Shown here piece by piece: positions 1 through 6,870 of a stretch of 29,776 nucleotides of DNA. The translations under genes and the position numbers were made by a program. The stretch covers positions 1 to 29,776 of the IMG/VR virus record IMGVR_UViG_3300017940_000560; one strand, 5' to 3'. This DNA is from a virus. The notes under the pieces are model-generated. The model was given only the letters and a program-made list of their open reading frames with translations. It was not told where the DNA came from and searched no databases. Numbering within the stretch: position 1 is the first letter of the stretch; the number at the start of each line of letters is the position of its first letter.

Positions 1-186
1 ATGACTACGTTTTTGATCGGCGTGTTCTCGGTCATCTGCGGATTCGTCCTTGGCGCCATCTACGGCCGCAAGCTCGCCGCCCGCGCGGAGCAGGAAGCGA
101 AGGAACTGAAGGCGGCGGCTGAGGAGAGGGCCGCTTTTTACAGGGCTCGGTACGAGGACCTGACGAAGCAAGCGACGAAGTTGTAG
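1..186 (+). CDS. Small membrane-anchored coiled-coil protein
   Basis: The 61-residue product has one hydrophobic segment at about residues 4-22, then a basic RK pair and a charged, Ala/Glu/Lys-rich stretch to the end that looks like a coiled coil. This is the shape of a single-pass inner-membrane protein with a soluble tail. It lies just before a holin-like gene, so a role in lysis (for example an accessory or spanin-like protein) is possible, but no family motif confirms it. The ATG is the first base of the window, so no ribosome binding site can be seen and the true start could lie upstream. I do not recognise a specific family. Confidence 0.5.
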   Translation: MTTFLIGVFSVICGFVLGAIYGRKLAARAEQEAKELKAAAEERAAFYRARYEDLTKQATKL

Positions 187-199
187 TGAATGGGAGCCG

Positions 200-342
200 T
201 TTGCCATTTCACATTTCCCATGCGCCCTTTCGGAATGGGGAATGGGTCATGGCAAATGGAAAAACCAATGCTTCTCCCACCAAGTCACAAAGGCACAAAG
301 AAGTCTTTTTCTTGGATGACTTGGTGACTTGGTGACTTGGTG
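200..342. repeat. Two adjacent intergenic inverted repeats (family A, then family K)
   Basis: The spacer between the first two genes is almost entirely repeat. At 200-259 a family A element has a left arm of CATTTCACATTTCCCATG type and a right arm reading GGGTCATGGCAAATGG. At 279-342 a family K element has a left arm of ACCAAGTCACAAAGGCACAAAG type and a right arm repeating GACTTGGT three times. The right arm ends 13 bases before the ATG at 356. Neither has a T-tract, so they are not classical terminators. Family K recurs at 15198-15265 inside a coding sequence. Confidence 0.85.
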
Positions 343-355
343 TTGAAAGGGTCTT

Positions 356-898
356 ATGGCGAAACTGGACAAAATCAAATCCGTGCTCGGCTCCCTCGCC
401 CCGACCATTGCTTCGGCGCTGGGCGGGCCGCTGGCGGGCGTGGCGGTGGGGTCGCTCTCCAAGGTGCTGCTCGGTGATCCGGCGGCGGGGCAGGCGGCGC
501 CCGACAAGCTCGAAGACGCCGTGCTTTCCGCCAACAATCCCGACGTGCTCTTGAAGCTGAAGCAGGCGGAAGAAGAATTCCAAATTGCCATGCAGCAGCA
601 CGGCGTGGACCTGGAAAAGCTTGCGGAAGCGGACCGCGAGTCCGCGCGCCAGCGCCAGGTGGCGCTCAAGGACTATACGCCTACCGTCCTAGGCTACCTT
701 GTGGTCGTGCTGACCGGCTCGCTCGAAGCGTTCGTCCTGCTGCACGGCGTTCCCGCTGCCGTCGACCCGGTGATCGTGGGCCGGATTCTGGGCACGCTGG
801 ATGCCGCGCTCACCCTGGTGCTGTCGTACTACTTCGGCAGCTCGATGGGCTCGGATCGAAAGACGGAAATCATGGCGGGGGCGCAGAAGAAACCGTAG
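356..898 (+). CDS. Holin-like protein, three-helix GTA/phage type
   Basis: The 180-residue protein starts with an Ala/Gly-rich amphipathic region (residues 10-45), has a charged helical middle (residues 60-105), and ends with two clear membrane segments around residues 110-130 and 138-160 followed by YYFGSS and a basic tail. This layout, including the YYFGSS motif after the last helix, matches my recollection of the 'holin of 3TMs, for gene-transfer release' family (GTA_holin_3TM). Members are thought to permeabilise the inner membrane so that endolysin can reach the wall. No endolysin gene is visible nearby. The start is the ATG just after a family K repeat, with AAAGGG upstream. Family assignment is from motif recognition only. 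Confidence 0.7.
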   Translation: MAKLDKIKSVLGSLAPTIASALGGPLAGVAVGSLSKVLLGDPAAGQAAPDKLEDAVLSANNPDVLLKLKQAEEEFQIAMQQHGVDLEKLAEADRESARQRQVALKDYTPTVLGYLVVVLTGSLEAFVLLHGVPAAVDPVIVGRILGTLDAALTLVLSYYFGSSMGSDRKTEIMAGAQKKP

Positions 899-926
899 GG
901 CCGTCCCTTGGGGGCAGCCAGCAGGA

Positions 927-1053
927 ATGTCAAATGGGCCATGGCAAATGGCAAATGTGAAATGGCAAGACCGGCAGACCCGGCCACGCGGCTTCCGCCA
1001 GCCGACGCCATTTGCCATTTCACATTTCCCATGACCCATTTGAAATATTTTGC
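927..1053. repeat. Intergenic inverted repeat, family A
   Basis: The left arm (from about 927) is made of ATGGCAAATG/GTGAAATGG words and the right arm (about 1009-1053) of CATTTGCC/CATTTCACATTTCCC words. The roughly 40-base centre is unrelated GC-rich DNA. The right end reads CCATGACCCATTTGA, as it does at 5254-5272, so the family has a reproducible outer edge. The spacer 899-1111 also carries, from about 1062, one purine-rich arm of the GACGAAGGAC/GACCAAGGAC family, which supplies the likely ribosome binding site (AAGGA, 1099-1103) of the next gene. Confidence 0.85.
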
Positions 1054-1111
1054 GCAGCGGTCGAAGAACGAACGACGAAGGACGAATGACCAGTGACCAA
1101 GGACGAAGACC

Positions 1112-1420
1112 ATGTTTCCCAGCGAATTGGCGCGCGCGGCACTCTGGTGGGGCCCAGGCGTAGTGCTGCTGATTCTGTTTGGCTACGGCTTCTTGAAGTT
1201 GGCCCACTACTGGGTGGAGAAGGTGATGGAGCCGGCGCTACCAAATGGAGGGCGTGTTCAGCATGACGCGGCAATACATCGAGCAATTCCTGAACACCCA
1301 GAAATCGCAAGCCGAGACCTTGTCGCGCCTGGTGAACTTTGTCGAGCAGCGCGAGTCGCACGAGAGCTTCGAGCACCAGGAAATTCTCATTGCCCTGAAA
1401 GCGATGCATCGAGAGCTTAG
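1112..1420 (+). CDS. Membrane-anchored protein, N-terminal part of a probably frameshifted gene
   Basis: The first ~43 residues are convincing: a short N-terminus, a membrane segment at about residues 9-28 (WWGPGVVLLILFGYGFL) and HYWVEKVMEP. After about base 1240 the translation becomes a shuffled sequence that is simply the alternative frame of the good coiled-coil frame at 1245-1454. I therefore read 1112-1454 as one ancestral membrane-plus-coiled-coil gene broken by an indel near 1225-1245, or less likely two overlapping genes. The ATG has AAGGA 9 bases upstream, supplied by a repeat arm. A role with the neighbouring holin is possible, but no family is recognised. Confidence 0.4.
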   Translation: MFPSELARAALWWGPGVVLLILFGYGFLKLAHYWVEKVMEPALPNGGRVQHDAAIHRAIPEHPEIASRDLVAPGELCRAARVARELRAPGNSHCPESDASRA

Positions 1421-1454
1421 TGCGCTCGGTGCGGGGAAGGAAATGGAAGTGTGA
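1245..1454 (+). CDS. Small coiled-coil protein, C-terminal part of the split gene
   Basis: The 69-residue frame is rich in Glu, Gln, Leu and Ser with heptad-like spacing (YIEQFLNTQKSQAETLSRL) and looks like a genuine coiled coil. It is in the +1 frame relative to the membrane segment encoded from 1112. The first ATG (1245) has no good ribosome binding site. A second in-frame ATG at 1263 has GGAGGG at 1247-1252, so independent translation from 1263 is possible. Either this is a separate small overlapping gene or the 3' half of a frameshifted membrane/coiled-coil gene. Together with 1-186 it would give two single-pass coiled-coil proteins flanking the holin. Confidence 0.4.
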   Translation: MEGVFSMTRQYIEQFLNTQKSQAETLSRLVNFVEQRESHESFEHQEILIALKAMHRELSALGAGKEMEV

Positions 1455-1594
1455 TTTGTGATTGGTGATTTCTGATTTGCGATTTCTGATCTGCAATTTC
1501 TGATTTGGATTCCTGCTGGCGCGGGAGAAGCAATCACCAATCACCAATCGCAAATCACCAATGAAGGGCAACGGACAAAGGACAAAGGACCAAA
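1455..1594. repeat. Intergenic inverted repeat, family B, plus GGACAAAG arm
   Basis: The left arm (1455-1509) is made of GATTTGTGATTGG/TTTCTGATTTGCG words and the right arm (about 1531-1561) of CAATCACCAATCGCAAATCACC words, its rough reverse complement. The centre is short. It is followed by a purine-rich run ACGGACAAAGGACAAAGGACC (about 1570-1590). The last AAAGGA of that run lies at the right distance to act as the ribosome binding site for the ATG at 1599. Family B recurs at 5050-5110 and 11482-11567. Confidence 0.85.
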
Positions 1595-1598
1595 ATTT

Positions 1599-1913
1599 AT
1601 GAAAAACGACGTTCGCTCGAAGGAGCTGATTCGCGGAAAGATTCTCTATTACCTCAGCCTCGTCTATCCGCAATCCACCAGTCTGCCCTTGCTTCAGGGC
1701 GAGCTGGACATTTTCGGCTATCCCGTCCCCCTGGAGGACCTGATCTTTCACGTCGCCTACCTGAAGGAGAAAGGCTACGTGGCGACGGACAACGTGCGCG
1801 GACCGCAGGGGCGCGGCTCGGTGACCCTGGTGCGAATCACCGCGCAAGGGATCGACTACAAAGAGGGCCGCTTGCCCGTCGATGACGGTGTCTACCTGGA
1901 GCCTCATGCATGA
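1599..1913 (+). CDS. Phage winged-helix-like protein (VpaChn25_0724-like)
   Basis: This 104-residue protein has a helical N-terminus ending in ILYYLSLVYP, a segment resembling a recognition region (LPLLQGELDIFGYPVPLEDLIFHVAYLKEKGYV) and a beta-wing (VTLVRITAQGIDYKEGR). The pattern resembles the small winged-helix-like proteins found just before the small terminase in Mu-like phages (VpaChn25_0724 family, as I remember it). The role is unknown. It could bind DNA or act in packaging. The last codons overlap the next start as ATGA (1910-1913), so the two genes are translationally coupled. The ribosome binding site comes from a repeat arm. Confidence 0.6.
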   Translation: MKNDVRSKELIRGKILYYLSLVYPQSTSLPLLQGELDIFGYPVPLEDLIFHVAYLKEKGYVATDNVRGPQGRGSVTLVRITAQGIDYKEGRLPVDDGVYLEPHA

Positions 1914-2025
1914 GCGAGAAACCCAAGCAACAGGCAGGGGCACCCCTGGTGGGTGCCCCCGAGGGCAGGGTCGCCGAGGCGACCCGCGGCGACCCAGCCC
2001 CAACCGCAGCCGCAAGCATGAGCGA
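1908..2025. repeat. Two in-frame hairpins flanked by a 10-bp direct repeat
   Basis: GCATGAGCGA occurs at 1908-1917 and again at 2016-2025, exactly 108 bp (36 codons) apart. Between the copies lie a perfect 9-bp stem hairpin (1937-1945 with 1951-1959, loop CTGGT) and a perfect 8-bp stem hairpin (1968-1975 with 1978-1985, loop GA). The arrangement resembles a small palindromic insertion with a target duplication, but a simple tandem duplication of the gene start would also give it. Confidence 0.6.
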
Positions 2026-3019
2026 ACCGCCGAAACAGAAGTCGGAGCGCGTCAGAAGGCTCAGGCGGGGGTACCCGATCTACTACCGCGCCCAAAGCTT
2101 CCCGGACGAGCTTCGCTCCAGGCTGCACGAGTTGCTGGTGGAAGGCTTCACCGTGGAAGGCGCCGCCCGCTACATCAACCAAGACCCTAAGTCGAGCTGC
2201 CGCGTCAAGGAGGCGGCGGTGGAGGAGTTCGCCCGCTCGGACAAGCGACTTCCCGCCCAGCGCGCTACTTATCTCGTCGAGACCACGGAGGCCATCGGCG
2301 CCATGCTCGGCGGCGGCAATGAGGGCGAGCGGCGGTTCATTAACGCCGTCCTCATGACCGGCCTGACGCACCTGCACGAAGGCGATAAGTCGCTCACCGT
2401 GAATCAGGCGCTGATTCAAAGAAGGCAACTGGAAACTCTTACCGAGCAGCGGGTGTTGGCCGTGGCGAAAAGAAGAGCCATCCTCGCAGCGGCGGAAGTC
2501 CGCAAAGAAGAAAAGAAGCTCGTCAAGGCGCGCACGGATTACATCGACGCGCAGACCGGAAACTTGCGCCGCCTCGTTGTGAAGTGGGAGAAGAAGAGAA
2601 ATATCACTCCCGAGACTATTCGCGAGATTCGCGAAGTCTACGGGCTGATCGCCGATAACGTCGCGCAGTTTAATGCCACGCCGATCGTTCTGGAAGCCCA
2701 GCCTGCCGCCAGCGAGCCGGTGGAGAATGATTCTGACCTCCAGCCGGACCCCTATCTCGCCAACGTCGTCGACCCCCAGGCCGAGATCCAGCGGCAGCTC
2801 ACCGAGCGCGCGCGGCTCATGCTCAGGGCCGCGCCGGTGGAAGAGGCGGAAACTGGAAACTCGAAATTCGAAAATCGAAACTCGCCGGAGTCTGGTTGTC
2901 GGGCCGATCCCGCTGGGCGGGACGTCCGCCTCCCAGCAGATGCCGCGTCCGACCAGAGCGACTTAGAGCCGTCTAACGAGGAAAATTCTTCGCCGGAGGA
3001 GGGCAAACCGAACACCTGA
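1910..3019 (+). CDS. Probable terminase small subunit (Mu gp27/DUF3486-like)
   Basis: The 369-residue product lies between the winged-helix-like gene and the large terminase, where Mu-like phages keep gp27. Residues ~65-100 (ELRSRLHELLVEGFTVEGAA) resemble the N-terminal helix-turn-helix region of that family, and residues 165-260 are long charged helices. The predicted role is to recognise phage DNA and hand it to the large subunit. Both ends look repeat-derived. Residues ~10-36 are encoded by two perfect hairpins (1937-1959 and 1968-1985). Residues ~313-350 come from a GGAAACTGGAAA-type arm and a 15-nt hairpin at 2908-2922. A second start-like segment (MSEPPKQ, ATG at 2018) copies the first (MSEKPKQ), so the ancestral start may be 2018. 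Confidence 0.55.
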   Translation: MSEKPKQQAGAPLVGAPEGRVAEATRGDPAPTAAASMSEPPKQKSERVRRLRRGYPIYYRAQSFPDELRSRLHELLVEGFTVEGAARYINQDPKSSCRVKEAAVEEFARSDKRLPAQRATYLVETTEAIGAMLGGGNEGERRFINAVLMTGLTHLHEGDKSLTVNQALIQRRQLETLTEQRVLAVAKRRAILAAAEVRKEEKKLVKARTDYIDAQTGNLRRLVVKWEKKRNITPETIREIREVYGLIADNVAQFNATPIVLEAQPAASEPVENDSDLQPDPYLANVVDPQAEIQRQLTERARLMLRAAPVEEAETGNSKFENRNSPESGCRADPAGRDVRLPADAASDQSDLEPSNEENSSPEEGKPNT

Positions 3020-3024
3020 TCTTT

Positions 3025-3161
3025 GGCGCCGCAGGCGCCTTGGACTGCGGGAGCGGTAGCTCCCGCCTTTGCTTCAAGCAACTCCAGCCGGTCCCGCTGG
3101 ACCGAACAGAAGTGCAAGGCGGTGGCTGGCGCTACCGCACTCCAAGGCGGGCTTCGCCCGC
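3025..3161. repeat. Cluster of five compact hairpins in front of the large terminase
   Basis: Five short palindromes follow each other in 137 bases: 3025-3039 (GGCGCC, loop GCA), 3047-3066 (8-bp stem, loop GGTA), 3089-3104 (6-bp stem, loop CGCT), 3119-3138 (8-bp stem with one G-T type mismatch, loop TGGC) and 3147-3161 (GCGGGC, loop TTC). The second and fourth share the same GCGG...CCGC 20-nt architecture, as in REP-like elements. An open frame runs through the cluster from a TTG at 3040, but nothing in it looks like protein and I treat it as spacer. Confidence 0.75.
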
Positions 3162-3168
3162 ATCGAGT

Positions 3169-5049
3169 ATGGCTATGAGCGATTCAACCCGAAAGAGAGC
3201 TCGAAAAAAGACGCCACTTGTCCCTGGTCCTTCGTCCCTTGCCCGGGAGTCGAGCCCTGGCGCTGAGGAACAAGTGACCAAGAACCAAGGACAAAGGACC
3301 AATGACGAAGGACAAGTGACCAAGGACCAAGGGCAAGTGACAGAAAGCAATCTCTCGACTCATCGCTTGGTTCCATTGCTCCCTTACCAACGTAAATGGA
3401 TCGAGGATGCGTCCCCGCTGAAGATCGTCGTCAAGGCCCGGCAAATCGGCTTCTCTTTTGCCGCCACGCTGCGCGTGGTCCTCGAGTGCCTGAAGAGAAA
3501 GACCACCTGGATCCTGCTCTCCAAGGGCGAGCGGCAATCGCGCCTGCTGATGGAAAAAGTGCAGGAGCACATCCAGTCGTGCGGCATCGTGGCCGAGGCT
3601 CGCGAGTCGCTCTTTTTCGAAGGCACCCTGCTGAAGCAGCTTGAGACGCGCTTTCCCAATGGCTCGGTGATTTACGCTCTGCCCGCCAACCCGGATACGG
3701 CGCGAGGCTACTCCGGCAACGTCACGCTGGACGAATTCGCTTTCCACGCCGACGCCGACAAAATCTACGCCGCGCTCTATCCCTCCATCACCCGCGGCTA
3801 TCAGCTCGAAGTGATTTCCACGCCCAATGGGACGCAGGGGAAGTTTTACGAGTTGGCGAAAGCAGCAGGGCTGATCGGCCGGGATTCGGGATTCGGGGTT
3901 GGGGTTTCGGGTCCCGAACCCCGAACCCCAAACCCCGAACCCCGCCATTGGTCCAGCCACTGGGTCGACATCTACGACGCCGTCCGCCAAGGCCTGAAGA
4001 TCAATGTTCAGCTTCTTCGTGCCGGCTGCGAGGACGAATCCGCCTGGCAACAGGAATTCTGCTGCCAGTTCATTTCGACAGCCGAGAACTTTTTCTCCCC
4101 GGACCTCCTAGCCGCCTGCCTAAGCGCCGAGGCCACCACCGACACCTCCCTCCACATGCTGGCTCGCGAAAGCGATCCCGCTTTGCGGGACTCGGCGCCC
4201 GGCACTCTTTCGGGGTTCGGGATTCGGGGTTCGGGATTCGCAGAAGTACCAGGATTCGGGATTGGGGATTCGGGGTTCGCAGGAAACAACGCGGGGCTCC
4301 GTTCTTCCCAAACCCCGAACCCCGAACCCCGAAGCCCGTCTTCGTTTTTCCTCGGGATCGACATCGGCCGGCATCACGACCGCACCGTGTTCTGGCTAGA
4401 TGAAGTTGTTGGCGGAATTGATTCATTGAGCCATCGGGCCATTGAGCCATTGAAAAACGAAGAGTCTTCCAATCGCTCAATCACTCAATCACCAAATCGC
4501 TCAATTTTCTCCACTGGCTCAATTTCAATCACTCGAGTAGTGCGTACGCTCTCGAACACCCCCTTCGATGACCAACTGGCGTACGCACGCGAGCTCCTTC
4601 TCCTGCGCCAGGGTAGCGGCTCACCCCTTATTCGCCGCGTGGCCATAGATGCCACCGGGATGGGCGCGCCACTTGCCGAGTCCCTCGCGCAGGAGTTTGG
4701 AGCCCGCGTCGAGCCGGTGATTTTCACCGCTGCGGTGAAGGAGGACCTTGCTTACCGCACCAAGCGGCGCATGGAAAGCGGCCTCACGCTTTTGCCCGAC
4801 TCGCGCGAAATTCGCCGGGCCTTTTCGGCGGTGAAGAAATTCGTCACAGTCAGCGGCAACGTGCGCTTTGACGCGGCACGCACCGACGCCGGACACGCCG
4901 ATGAATTCTGGGCCAAGGCGCTGGCCGATCTTGCCGCCGATGTGCGGCCTGTCGCCCACCTCTCCGACGGCTATATCGCCAGCGGCAAGCCGATTATTTC
5001 GCCCAGCGCGTTTATGGAAGCCAACGAGAACTGGAGGACGATTTTTTAG
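3169..5049 (+). CDS. Terminase large subunit (Mu gp28-like ATPase/nuclease)
   Basis: This is the packaging motor that pumps DNA into the prohead and cuts it. The ATPase part shows a Walker A-like KARQIGFS (residue ~89), a Walker B VTLDEF (~185) and an ISTPNG coupling motif (~216). The RNase H-like nuclease part shows GIDIG (~396), VAIDATGMG (~491) and HADEFWAKAL (~576), which carry the expected acidic residues. At least four repeat elements are inserted in frame, at residues ~16-58, ~238-259, ~336-391 and ~417-455. They lie outside all motifs, and without them the 626-residue protein shrinks to roughly 470. The start is ATG 3169 (or 3175). The open frame extends upstream only through hairpins and no good ribosome binding site is seen. 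Confidence 0.88.
   Translation: MAMSDSTRKRARKKTPLVPGPSSLARESSPGAEEQVTKNQGQRTNDEGQVTKDQGQVTESNLSTHRLVPLLPYQRKWIEDASPLKIVVKARQIGFSFAATLRVVLECLKRKTTWILLSKGERQSRLLMEKVQEHIQSCGIVAEARESLFFEGTLLKQLETRFPNGSVIYALPANPDTARGYSGNVTLDEFAFHADADKIYAALYPSITRGYQLEVISTPNGTQGKFYELAKAAGLIGRDSGFGVGVSGPEPRTPNPEPRHWSSHWVDIYDAVRQGLKINVQLLRAGCEDESAWQQEFCCQFISTAENFFSPDLLAACLSAEATTDTSLHMLARESDPALRDSAPGTLSGFGIRGSGFAEVPGFGIGDSGFAGNNAGLRSSQTPNPEPRSPSSFFLGIDIGRHHDRTVFWLDEVVGGIDSLSHRAIEPLKNEESSNRSITQSPNRSIFSTGSISITRVVRTLSNTPFDDQLAYARELLLLRQGSGSPLIRRVAIDATGMGAPLAESLAQEFGARVEPVIFTAAVKEDLAYRTKRRMESGLTLLPDSREIRRAFSAVKKFVTVSGNVRFDAARTDAGHADEFWAKALADLAADVRPVAHLSDGYIASGKPIISPSAFMEANENWRTIF
3215..3341. repeat. In-frame inverted repeat in terminase N-terminus (GGACCAAGG family)
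   Basis: The left arm at 3215-3232 and the right arm at 3322-3339 pair at 16 of 18 positions. Between them are further GACAAAGGACC/GACGAAGGAC words. The purine-rich arm is the same word family that precedes the ATGs at 1112 and 1599. Here it is translated as a Gln/Lys/Thr/Asp-rich segment (EEQVTKNQGQ...) before the ATPase domain. Confidence 0.8.
3881..3945. repeat. In-frame palindromic element, family F, in terminase
   Basis: GGGATTCGGGATTCGGGG words run into their complement CCCGAACCCCGAACCCC, meeting at the TTCGGGTCCCGAA centre (about 3906-3918). It encodes RDSGFGVGVSGPEPRTP followed by NPEPR, between the ISTPNG motif and the linker to the nuclease domain. The same peptide is encoded by family F copies in the protease gene. 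Confidence 0.9.
4176..4340. repeat. In-frame family F element with adjacent 15-nt hairpin, in terminase
   Basis: The hairpin TCCCGC-TTT-GCGGGA (4176-4190) is followed by a long family F element (about 4209-4340): several GGGATTCGGGGTTCG words, a centre of about 35 bases, then CCCCGAACCCC words. The frame stays open for 55 codons and gives a Gly/Phe/Ser/Pro-rich linker just before the nuclease GIDIG motif. Confidence 0.85.
4416..4532. repeat. In-frame inverted repeat, family H, in terminase nuclease domain
   Basis: The left arm is made of ATTGATTCATTGAGCCATTG words and the right arm of CAATCGCTCAATCACTCAATC words. CATCGGGCCATTG (4432-4444) is identical to 19955-19967 in an intergenic family H copy. 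The insert lies between the first nuclease strand (GIDIG) and the rest of the domain, and encodes a Ser/Ile/Asn-rich stretch. Confidence 0.85.
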
Positions 5050-5274
5050 ATTTGTGATTTCCGATTGGTGATTTGTGATTGGCAATCGCAAATCACAAGT
5101 CGCAAATACGCAACTGACAACGGACAACTGGCGATGAAAGAAGGAAGGAATTTCAAATGGCAAATGGGAAATGTGAAATGGCAAATGGCCCAAAAGGGCG
5201 TCAGCAGGAACGCCCCGCGCCCTCACGTCTTGCCATTTTACATTTCCCATTTGCCATGACCCATTTGACATTCT
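5050..5274. repeat. Intergenic inverted repeats, family B then family A
   Basis: Immediately after the terminase stop, 5050-5108 is a family B element (GATTTGTGATTGG into CAATCGCAAATCAC, almost no loop). Then 5151-5274 is a family A element with arms ATGGCAAATGGGAAATG... (about 5157-5183) and their complement (about 5230-5256), differing at one position over 27. The family A right end again reads CCATGACCCATTTGA. The spacer up to the ATG at 5314 contains a third word, ACGGACGACGGACAACTG, similar to the purine-rich arms before other genes. Confidence 0.85.
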
Positions 5275-5313
5275 TTGTTTCCCGCACCGGACGACGGACG
5301 ACGGACAACTGAC

Positions 5314-6636
5314 ATGAGACTAGGACCACTTGAATTAACTTGGAACCGAAAGACGTTGGCGGACTCGCAGGTGGACGTTCCCCTCGAGCGCACCACCGAA
5401 TCCGCCGAAACCCGCCCCAGCGGTCTTCCCGGCACGCCGATTTTTCACGGTTTTCTCCAGGACTTCGGCGAGTACAACGGCATGCTCTCCGGCCTCGCCG
5501 CCATCCGCACTTACGAGATGATGCGCCGTTCGGACGCTCAGGTGGCGGCTACATTGCTAGCCTGCGAGCTGCCCATCCGCGCCGCCAACTGGGAGGTGCG
5601 CCCGGCCTCGGACAGCGATTTTGACCGCGAGGTGGCCGCGTTCATCCGCAACAACCTGTTTGGCGGGCTCGAATACGAGTCCGCGACCGGCGTGAAAACC
5701 ACCCAGTGCTGGGACGACGTGCTGCGCAATGCGCTTCTGATGCTGGCGTTTGGCGCTTCGGCGCACGAGGAAATCTATGCCGTGGATGGCGAGCGCATCC
5801 GCCTGGCGCGCCTCGCCCCGCGCCTCCCCGTCACCTTCTACCGCTGGATCACGGACGAGGACGGCGAAACGCTCGTCGCCCTTAACCAATACGGTTATAA
5901 GAACGCGAATTTTATGAACGTGGAGATACCGGCCGAGCGTCTCGCGGTGTTCACTTTCAACCAGGAGGGCGCCAACTTCTTCGGCCGCTCCATGCTGCGC
6001 CCGGCCTACATGCACTGGTACATCAAGAGCCAGCTCTACCGCATTGACGCCATCGCCGGCGAGCGCAACGGCCTGGGCATTCCCACCATCGAGCAGGGAC
6101 CCAATCCTTCGCAGGAGGACCGCGAGGCCGCGGCGCTGTGGGTGCAGCAGCTTGCCGCGCACGAAAAGACCGGGCTCTCGCTGCCCAGCGGCTGGAAATT
6201 TTCGCTTCAGGGCGTGGCGGGCAACGTCCGCGATCTCTACAACTCGATTCAGCACCACAACATTGAAATTTCGCGTGTCGCTCTGGCGTTTTTCATGAAT
6301 CTTGGCATGGGCGCGCGCTCCTCGGGCAACCGCGCCCTGGGCGAATCGCAAACCGATTTCTTTTTCCTCGCCGTCCAGGCCACCGCCGAGTACGTGGCGC
6401 GCCTTCTCACCGCGACCGCGGTGAAGCGCCTGGTGGATTTCAACTGGGAGAACGTCGAGCAGTACCCGGTGGTGAGGGTGGCGAACCTGCGTTCGCGCAA
6501 CTTCAATCAGGTGCTCACTTCGCTCGCGCAATTGGCGCAGGCGGGCGTCGTTTCGCCTTTCCCCGAACTGGCGCAGTACGTGGCGCGGGAACTTGGGTTA
6601 CCGGAGCCGCCGGCAGGGACAGTGGCTAGTGGTTAG
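5314..6636 (+). CDS. Portal protein (Mu gp29/DUF935-like)
   Basis: The 440-residue protein follows the large terminase directly and has the expected portal size and mixed helix/strand pattern. YEMMRRSDAQVAATLLACELPIRAANWEV (residues ~67-96, quoted here only as a region) and LLMLAFGASAHEEIY (~139-153) match the portal theme seen in DUF935 proteins. NFFGRSMLRPAYMHWYIKS (~221-239) and ERNGLGIPTIE (~250-260) fit the stem/clip region. It forms the ring through which DNA enters and to which the tail attaches. ATG 5314 follows GACGGACAACTGAC. An upstream TTG at 5275 is in frame, but the 13 extra codons lie in the repeat edge, so I chose 5314. Confidence 0.8.
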   Translation: MRLGPLELTWNRKTLADSQVDVPLERTTESAETRPSGLPGTPIFHGFLQDFGEYNGMLSGLAAIRTYEMMRRSDAQVAATLLACELPIRAANWEVRPASDSDFDREVAAFIRNNLFGGLEYESATGVKTTQCWDDVLRNALLMLAFGASAHEEIYAVDGERIRLARLAPRLPVTFYRWITDEDGETLVALNQYGYKNANFMNVEIPAERLAVFTFNQEGANFFGRSMLRPAYMHWYIKSQLYRIDAIAGERNGLGIPTIEQGPNPSQEDREAAALWVQQLAAHEKTGLSLPSGWKFSLQGVAGNVRDLYNSIQHHNIEISRVALAFFMNLGMGARSSGNRALGESQTDFFFLAVQATAEYVARLLTATAVKRLVDFNWENVEQYPVVRVANLRSRNFNQVLTSLAQLAQAGVVSPFPELAQYVARELGLPEPPAGTVASG

Positions 6637-6870
6637 TGGCAAGTGGCTAGTGATTTTGGATTTTAGATTTTGGATTTTGGATTGAAAGGAGAAACCAGAT
6701 GCAGGCTACAACGCCGAACAGAACGTCAAGCACGACGATCCTCGCCCAAGTGGGAACCGAAAAGGGACAACGGGCCGTGCAAAATTCTAACTTACCACTT
6801 GCCACTCGCCACTTGCCACTTGGTTCTTCAATCCAAAATCCAAAATCTAAAATCCAAAATCACTTGCCAC
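6626..6870. repeat. Large inverted repeat enclosing the start of the protease gene (perfect 38-bp arms)
   Basis: Positions 6649-6686 and 6827-6864 are perfect reverse complements over 38 bp (GATTTTGGATTTTAG words). Outside and next to them both sides also carry AGTGGCAAGTGG / CCACTTGCCACTCGCC words. The loop holds the AAAGGAG ribosome binding site (6685-6691), the ATG at 6699 and the first ~42 codons, while the right arm is translated (QNPKSKIQN). A transcript could therefore fold the start of the gene into a closed loop. Confidence 0.9.

Noticed and set aside
3040-3168. Extension of the terminase to a TTG start at 3040.
   Set aside because: The extra codons lie entirely in a hairpin cluster and give an unnatural Arg/Pro/Gly-rich peptide. 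ATG 3169 is preferred.
5275-5313. Portal start at TTG 5275.
   Set aside because: The 13 added codons include the spacer and repeat edge. ATG 5314 is in frame and more natural.
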